The notes under the pieces are model-generated. The model had not been told where the DNA came from. It was given only the letters and a program-made list of their open reading frames with translations, and made no database searches. A program made the position numbers and the translations under genes. 10,470 nt of DNA from Planctomycetota bacterium (GTDB lineage Bacteria > Planctomycetota > Phycisphaerae > Phycisphaerales > UBA1924): positions 1 to 10,470 of the forward strand of contig JAEYNG010000319.1 of assembly GCA_023412695.1 (NCBI GenBank). Reading direction: 5' to 3'. Positions within the stretch are counted from its first letter, which is position 1; every line of letters starts with the position of its first letter. Shown in pieces: positions 6,173 to 10,470 of the stretch.

Positions 6173-8455
6173 GTGCACACACGACCCTTCGTACCAACCA
6201 CGCGCCGCGTCAGAGCGGCACTGTTCGCCACCCTCGCCGCGGCGTCGTGCCTCACCGGCGCGCCGGCGTTCGCGCAAAGCGAACAGCCCGAGGCCCGGCC
6301 CGCAGCGGCAGCGCCGCTGACATCCTCGCAGGCGATCAACGACGCGTGGACGTCGTGGCGCACCGCGCTCGAGGCCCGCGCATCCTTCCTCGACCCCCGC
6401 GAGCTCGAAACCCGCCTGAACGAGTACAAGGCGTGGCTGGCGCAGCTCGACGCCTCCGTGCCCGTCGCGGCCACTGTCCCAGCCGATGCGCCGCAGTGGC
6501 GCAGGAACATCGCGGCCGAGTACACCGCCCGCCGCGAAGCAGGGTTGCGACAAGTGCTCGCCCGCGTCGAGCCCCAGGCCCCGATCCTCGATGACCCCGC
6601 GCTCAACGCGGCCATCGACACGCTCAAACGTGACCTCGCCTCCTGGCAGCGCCGCGTGGAACTGCTCGCCGCGGACCTCGCGACCATTGAGCAGAACCTC
6701 GCCCTGGCCCGCTCGCTCGACGAGGGGAACACCTCCTCGACCCGCACGATCCTGGAGAAGTGGATGCGTGAGGGGCTCACGCGCCAGCCGGGCCTCCGCG
6801 CCGCCATCGCCCCGATCCTCGACCGCGTGGAGACGCTCGAACGTGTCGAAACAACCGCCGGGACCGGCGAGGTCCTCCGGGTCCTGAGCACCACGCCCGA
6901 CGACCGGCCCGCCGTCCTTTTCGCCGCGTGGCGCCGGCTCGCGGCCCGCGGCCAAGCCGCCTGGCCCGCCAATGCCGACGAGCTCCAGACCGAGGTCGCC
7001 CTCCAGCCCGTCCTTTTGGCTGCCGCCAGCCGCGTCCCCGACGCAGACCGCGCCGCCGCGCTCAAGGAAGAGGTCCGGGCCGAGCAGGGCCGCCGCCTGA
7101 CCCGCCTGCTCAGCACGGTCACAGACGACGCGACCATCGCCGTCGCCGACGAAGCCATGACCACCCTCGGCGTCTCGGAGCAAACCCTTGACGGCCGCAT
7201 CCGCTACAACCTTCTGTTGAACCGCCTGAAGAGGGCGGTCTCGCGCGCAGGAATCTCAGACGACCAAGCCCGCGCCGCGGCCAAGACCTTCGTCGACTCC
7301 GCCCGCTCCATTCCCGGCGGCATCGCCTTCCTGACCGGCGCAAACTCCGTCGTCGCGGCGGTCGACGCGGTCGCTGGTGGGCTCACGCTGTCACCGGCCA
7401 CGGTAGACCCCACCCGTTTCGGGCCTTCGGCCGCCGGGCTCGGCACCCCCCTCGAAGACGGGCCATTCCTCGTTTTCAACATCCCCTCCCGTTCCGGGGT
7501 GGCCGCGGCATCGCTGCGTTTCGTCCTTGTTGGCGAGGGAAAGTCCGCAGCCTACATCACCACGCACGAAATCACCGTCGGCCAAGTCGCGGCCATCCTC
7601 GCCGCGGCCAACGCAGAACGGCTGCTGCCGGAAGTGCAGCCGATTTTCACGCAGCTTGAGGATTCGCGTCGTGGCCCCCGAAGTTGGGTGTGGACACATG
7701 ATCAGTTCGACGTGCCGCAGATCGCGCCCGCGCCGACGTGGCTCTCGACATCTGCCGTGTTGGGGGGAGTGACTTACCCAGCCGACCAACTGCCCGAACC
7801 GCCGACGGCAGACACCCCGATCCAGCAGTTCCGCGCGGCTGCGACGGTGTTCGTGGCGAACGTCGCGGGGTGCAGGCTCCCCACAACAGGCGAGTGGCAG
7901 GCGTTGCTGAACGAACGGGCTGGGAACGAGCGTCGCGAGCTCGCCAATTTGAGGGATCAGTCTTGGCGTGCGTTCAAAGAGCACATGGTATCCCTGAAAC
8001 AAGCGGGCCGAATGGCGGTCGATCCTCTTGATGGCGTGTTCCTCGCGGCCGGCGCGGCGGTGCCGGGAGAGGAATCGCACCCGTGGAATGATGGATGGCT
8101 GTGGTTTGCGCCCACGGCGGACCCGCAGACGGCGGAGACTTCGCACGTCATCGGCAACGTGGCGGAACTGACGACGACCAGGGCGTGGACGTTGCCGGAG
8201 AACGCCGCGGACATCCCCGGATTTGTCACTCGGAACGTCGGCGAGCTGCGGGTGATCGGCGGTTCAGCGTTGTCGGACCCGGCGTTGGACCCGGCTAAGC
8301 CGCTGGAACTGGATGCGATCGACGCGCTGGAGGGGTTCGCGGATGTGGGCTTCCGGCTGGCCTTTGGCGCGGCGCTGAGCGAACGGCCGAATGAGCGTGT
8401 GGGCCAGCACCTGTCGGAGGTCCTGACCCCGACGCCGTACCTGCGGCCTCGGTAG
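6173..8455 (+). CDS. Exported protein with helical N-terminal region and degenerate FGE/SUMF1-type domain
   Basis: The 760-residue product starts at GTG 6173, 15 bases after the tagF stop, with AGGAAG at 6156-6161 overlapping that stop. It begins with a basic region, a hydrophobic core and a signal-peptidase I site AFA|Q at residues 32-35, so it is probably periplasmic. Residues from about 45 to 400 look helical and charged, possibly partly coiled-coil. From about 435 the FGE-sulfatase fold is recognisable: TTHEITVGQV at 463-472, CRLPTTGEW at 567-575, GNVAEL at 661-666, GGS at 696-698 and GFRLAF at 726-731. These match the fold's YEVTN-Q, RLPTE-EWE, GNVWEW, GGSW and GFR signatures. The mature protein has one cysteine (567), so the two-cysteine active site of true formylglycine-generating enzymes is absent. 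The tryptophans of GNVWEW and GGSW are also replaced. A binding or sensory role is likelier than catalysis. By context it could play a TagR-like part in T6SS regulation, which is inference. Codon use shifts in the C-terminal third. Confidence 0.75.
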   Translation: MHTRPFVPTTRRVRAALFATLAAASCLTGAPAFAQSEQPEARPAAAAPLTSSQAINDAWTSWRTALEARASFLDPRELETRLNEYKAWLAQLDASVPVAATVPADAPQWRRNIAAEYTARREAGLRQVLARVEPQAPILDDPALNAAIDTLKRDLASWQRRVELLAADLATIEQNLALARSLDEGNTSSTRTILEKWMREGLTRQPGLRAAIAPILDRVETLERVETTAGTGEVLRVLSTTPDDRPAVLFAAWRRLAARGQAAWPANADELQTEVALQPVLLAAASRVPDADRAAALKEEVRAEQGRRLTRLLSTVTDDATIAVADEAMTTLGVSEQTLDGRIRYNLLLNRLKRAVSRAGISDDQARAAAKTFVDSARSIPGGIAFLTGANSVVAAVDAVAGGLTLSPATVDPTRFGPSAAGLGTPLEDGPFLVFNIPSRSGVAAASLRFVLVGEGKSAAYITTHEITVGQVAAILAAANAERLLPEVQPIFTQLEDSRRGPRSWVWTHDQFDVPQIAPAPTWLSTSAVLGGVTYPADQLPEPPTADTPIQQFRAAATVFVANVAGCRLPTTGEWQALLNERAGNERRELANLRDQSWRAFKEHMVSLKQAGRMAVDPLDGVFLAAGAAVPGEESHPWNDGWLWFAPTADPQTAETSHVIGNVAELTTTRAWTLPENAADIPGFVTRNVGELRVIGGSALSDPALDPAKPLELDAIDALEGFADVGFRLAFGAALSERPNERVGQHLSEVLTPTPYLRPR

Positions 8456-8495
8456 CGCGGGCGTCGTCCACCGGGAACGAAGTTTCGGGGCGGAC

Positions 8496-8525
8496 TTGAC
8501 GGGGTGGAAAGCCCCCCGGTACGGT
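8496..8525 (+). promoter_or_regulatory. Candidate sigma70-type promoter for the ShlB-like gene
   Basis: TTGACG at 8496-8501 matches the -35 consensus in five of six positions. TACGGT at 8520-8525 lies 18 bases further and keeps the T-A-...-T of the -10 box (three of six). This arrangement is common in GC-rich bacteria. Transcription would begin near 8532, giving an untranslated leader of about 100 bases. It lies in the only sizeable intergenic gap, which supports a separate transcription unit for the downstream gene. The weak -10 box keeps this tentative. Confidence 0.4.
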
Positions 8526-8592
8526 GTGCCCCGCGGATGAGCCAGTTTCGCGCTCGATGGCCATGGCAGCCGCGGCGCAGCAGTCAGGCGTG

Positions 8593-8618
8593 CGGGGTCT
8601 GCGCGAGCGCGGACCCCG
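8593..8618 (+). promoter_or_regulatory. Strong hairpin in the 5' leader of the ShlB-like gene
   Basis: Bases 8593-8603 pair with 8608-8618 as an 11-bp stem (ten Watson-Crick pairs and one T-G wobble) closed by the tetraloop CGAG. The hairpin ends five bases before the AGGAGG at 8623-8628. No T-run follows, so it is not a typical intrinsic terminator. It may stabilise the leader or tune ribosome access, or it may be a by-product of high GC content. Confidence 0.5.
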
Positions 8619-8632
8619 GAGCAGGAGGCGGC

Positions 8633-10470
8633 ATGCACGAGCAGTTCGGGCGTTTGAAGAACAGCACACCACTCGCTTTGCGCGCGCAGCGCGTGCGGGC
8701 GGTGTGGGCGTTGGCATCGGTGGCGGGGCTGGCGATCAGCGGCCACGCGATGGCGCAGCAGCAGCCCGGGCAGTCACCCGGCGAGCCGCCGCCGGGACAG
8801 CCGCAGGTGGTGTCCCCGGGCGAGCCCGGCGAGATCGCCAAGCCGCAGCCGCAGGCGCCGCTCGCCGATACGGAAACACCGTCGTACCTCGTCGGCGTGT
8901 TCCTTGTCGAGTTCGACCGGCCGCACCCCGGCTACCCGTCGCCCGAGGATCTGCTTCAGGCGACCGTCACGCTCGGACGCACGGATGACGGCTACGTCGC
9001 CCCGTCGCCGGATGTCGAGACGGTGACGTTCGCGCTGATCGACGTGCCGATCATGCCCGCGGCGAGGTACACCTCGAGCGCGCTGGCGATCGTGCAGCGT
9101 GCGATCGTTGACGAGATGAACGCCTTCGGCATCATCGGCGTCACGGTGATGCCGTCGGAGCGCGAGTTCGCGCCGCCGGAGGAGGGCGACCCCGACTGGG
9201 GCAAGGACCTTCGCAAGCCCGGGCAGACCGCGCTCACGCTGGTCATCCGGACCGGCATCGTGTCGGAGGTACGAACGCTCGCCAACGGTGACCGCATCCC
9301 GTACGAGGATCGCATCAACAACCCGAGGCACGCGTGGATCCGCGAGAACGCGCCGGTCGTGCCGTACACGATCGACGACCAGGCGAGGCGCGACCTGCTC
9401 CGCAAGGACCTGCTCGATCAGTATGTCTTCCGGCTGAACCGCCACCCCGGCCGCCGGGTGGACCTCGGCGTCTCGGCGGGCACGGAGCCGGGCACGATCG
9501 CGCTCGACTTCCTCATCACCGAGAACAAGCCGTGGCTGGTGTACTTCCAGCTCTCCAACACCGGCACCGAGTCCACCTCGGAGTGGCGTGAGCGGTTCGG
9601 GTACATCAACAACCAGCTCACCGGCAACGACGACATCCTCAGCCTCGACTACGTCACCGCCGGGTTCGACTCGTCGCACGCGCTGATCGCCTCGTACGAC
9701 TTCCCGATCGCCGGCGACTGGTGGCGGCTGCGTCCGTTCGCGTCGTGGAGCGCGTACGAGGCCTCCGACGTCGGCTTCGCGGGCGAGGAGTTCGAGGGCG
9801 AGAACTGGTCGATCGGCGCTGAGACCACGGCCAACGTCTACCAGTACGGCGAGACGTTCGTCGATCTGTTCGCCGGGCTCCGCTATGAGCGCGTCGAGGT
9901 GAAGAACAACGCGGTCGATATCGAGGGACGGAACAACTTCCTGCTCCCGACGGTCGGCGCGCGGCTCGAGCGGAGCACCGAGATCGCCTCGACCCGCGCC
10001 GAGATCGGCTTTGAGTTCAACCTGCCCGACGTGTCGGACACCGACAAGGACGAGCTCGATGCGCTCGGGCGTCTTGACCCCGATGACAGCTGGCTGGCCT
10101 TCCAGTGGGACCTCTCTCACTCGATCTACCTCGAGCCGCTGCTGTTCCGCAATCGCTGGGAGGACACCGGCCCGGGGGGGCTGCCCACGCTGGCGCACGA
10201 GCTTGCGCTCAGCGTCCGCGGGCAGTATGCCTTCGACGCGCGACTGGTGCCGAACTACGAGCAGGTGGTCGGCGGTCTCTACACCGTCCGCGGCTATGAC
10301 GAGTCGATCGTCGCGGGCGACACGGTGGTCGTCGCGAGCGCGGAGTACCGGTTCCACCTGCCGCAGGCCCTGGCGTATGACCCCAACCCAGGCGAGCTGT
10401 GGGGCCGGCCGTTCCGCTGGCGTCCGCCGCCGCCCGACGGCCGCGCGGGCGGGGGCGTGGTGCGGAAGGG
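8633..10470 (+). CDS. ShlB/FhaC-type outer-membrane protein (two-partner secretion/Omp85), 3'-truncated
   Basis: The frame is open from ATG 8633 to the window end, giving 612 residues without a stop. AGGAGG lies four bases upstream. A signal peptide has a basic N-terminus, a hydrophobic core and cleavage at about AMA|Q (39-42). A linker rich in Pro, Gly and Gln follows (42-75), then a POTRA-like region ending in a helix-strand 'Y-x-S-S-A-L-x-I-V' and 'GIIGVTV' pattern. The beta-barrel begins near the family-typical RRVDLGVSAG and ENKPW stretches and continues with alternating strands. GGLYTVRGYDES at 548-559 contains the VRGY motif (552-555), which in ShlB/FhaC proteins sits in the loop that folds into the pore. 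Such proteins secrete one large partner (TpsA) or a few substrates across the outer membrane. No partner gene is visible here, so it may lie downstream. After VRGY a Pro/Gly-rich insertion (WRPPPPDGRAGGG) occurs where the barrel should finish. The end is missing. A relation to the T6SS is not evident. Confidence 0.8.
   Translation, partial: MHEQFGRLKNSTPLALRAQRVRAVWALASVAGLAISGHAMAQQQPGQSPGEPPPGQPQVVSPGEPGEIAKPQPQAPLADTETPSYLVGVFLVEFDRPHPGYPSPEDLLQATVTLGRTDDGYVAPSPDVETVTFALIDVPIMPAARYTSSALAIVQRAIVDEMNAFGIIGVTVMPSEREFAPPEEGDPDWGKDLRKPGQTALTLVIRTGIVSEVRTLANGDRIPYEDRINNPRHAWIRENAPVVPYTIDDQARRDLLRKDLLDQYVFRLNRHPGRRVDLGVSAGTEPGTIALDFLITENKPWLVYFQLSNTGTESTSEWRERFGYINNQLTGNDDILSLDYVTAGFDSSHALIASYDFPIAGDWWRLRPFASWSAYEASDVGFAGEEFEGENWSIGAETTANVYQYGETFVDLFAGLRYERVEVKNNAVDIEGRNNFLLPTVGARLERSTEIASTRAEIGFEFNLPDVSDTDKDELDALGRLDPDDSWLAFQWDLSHSIYLEPLLFRNRWEDTGPGGLPTLAHELALSVRGQYAFDARLVPNYEQVVGGLYTVRGYDESIVAGDTVVVASAEYRFHLPQALAYDPNPGELWGRPFRWRPPPPDGRAGGGVVRK

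Noticed and set aside
5213..7183. A 656-codon minus-strand open frame across tagF and the FGE-domain gene
   Set aside because: It spans two well-supported + strand genes, has the same low-complexity composition as other antisense shadows, and shows no ribosome-binding site or domain.
8501..8516. GGGG...CCCC pairing as a possible terminator after the FGE-domain gene
   Set aside because: The stem is only about four base pairs, lacks a T-run, and overlaps the candidate promoter spacer.
8524..8988. An overlapping + strand frame of 154 codons before and across the ShlB-like start
   Set aside because: Its product is Arg/Ala/Gly-rich with no domain, and the other frame carries a clear signal peptide and family sequence through the overlap.
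8774..10357. A 527-codon minus-strand open frame opposite the ShlB-like gene
   Set aside because: The + strand frame has a signal peptide, POTRA-like region and VRGY motif. The antisense product is rich in Arg, Val and Asp without any known pattern.
1..10470. CRISPR arrays, insertion sequences, tRNA or rRNA genes
   Set aside because: I found no regularly spaced repeats, transposase-like reading frames, terminal inverted repeats, or tRNA/rRNA-like sequence on either strand.

Overview
This is a gene-dense, very GC-rich window in which every supported gene lies on the + strand. Codon use is strongly biased to C or G in the third position. The gene set and several sequence details suggest a Gram-negative-type bacterium with an outer membrane. 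I infer a member of the Planctomycetota (possibly Phycisphaerae-like) from the style of the TagF-like protein, with its FGKHP...DDH motif, and of the ShlB-like protein. That taxonomic placement rests on memory of family look, not on a search.

Positions 1-6157 are a contiguous piece of a type VI secretion system (T6SS) locus. It holds the 3' end of a probable FHA-domain protein (TagH/ImpI-like), then TssL (DotU/IcmH), TssM (IcmF) and a TagF-like protein. The first three genes are coupled by ATGA stop/start overlaps. TssL and TssM are the inner-membrane part of the trans-envelope complex. TagH and TagF belong, in the well-studied systems, to the post-translational switch that controls firing. 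Positions 6173-8455 encode an exported 760-residue protein: a long helical N-terminal region followed by a degenerate formylglycine-generating-enzyme (FGE/SUMF1-type) fold. In Pseudomonas the FGE-fold periplasmic protein TagR acts in the same threonine-phosphorylation pathway, so this may be a functional counterpart, though that is inference.

Positions 8456-8632 are the only sizeable intergenic gap. They contain a plausible sigma70-type promoter and a strong 11-bp hairpin that ends five bases before the Shine-Dalgarno sequence of the next gene. From 8633 to the window end runs a 3'-truncated outer-membrane protein of the ShlB/FhaC (two-partner secretion/Omp85) type, with a signal peptide, a proline-rich linker, a POTRA-like region and most of a beta-barrel including the VRGY motif. 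It is probably a separate transcription unit.

The main oddity is that the TagF-like gene has no ATG, GTG or TTG start that would include its conserved N-terminal FGKHP motif. A perfect GGAGG Shine-Dalgarno sequence sits seven bases before an ATC codon, which suggests a non-canonical start or a single-base change from ATG. I see no RNA genes, mobile elements, CRISPR arrays or wholly unfamiliar system here.
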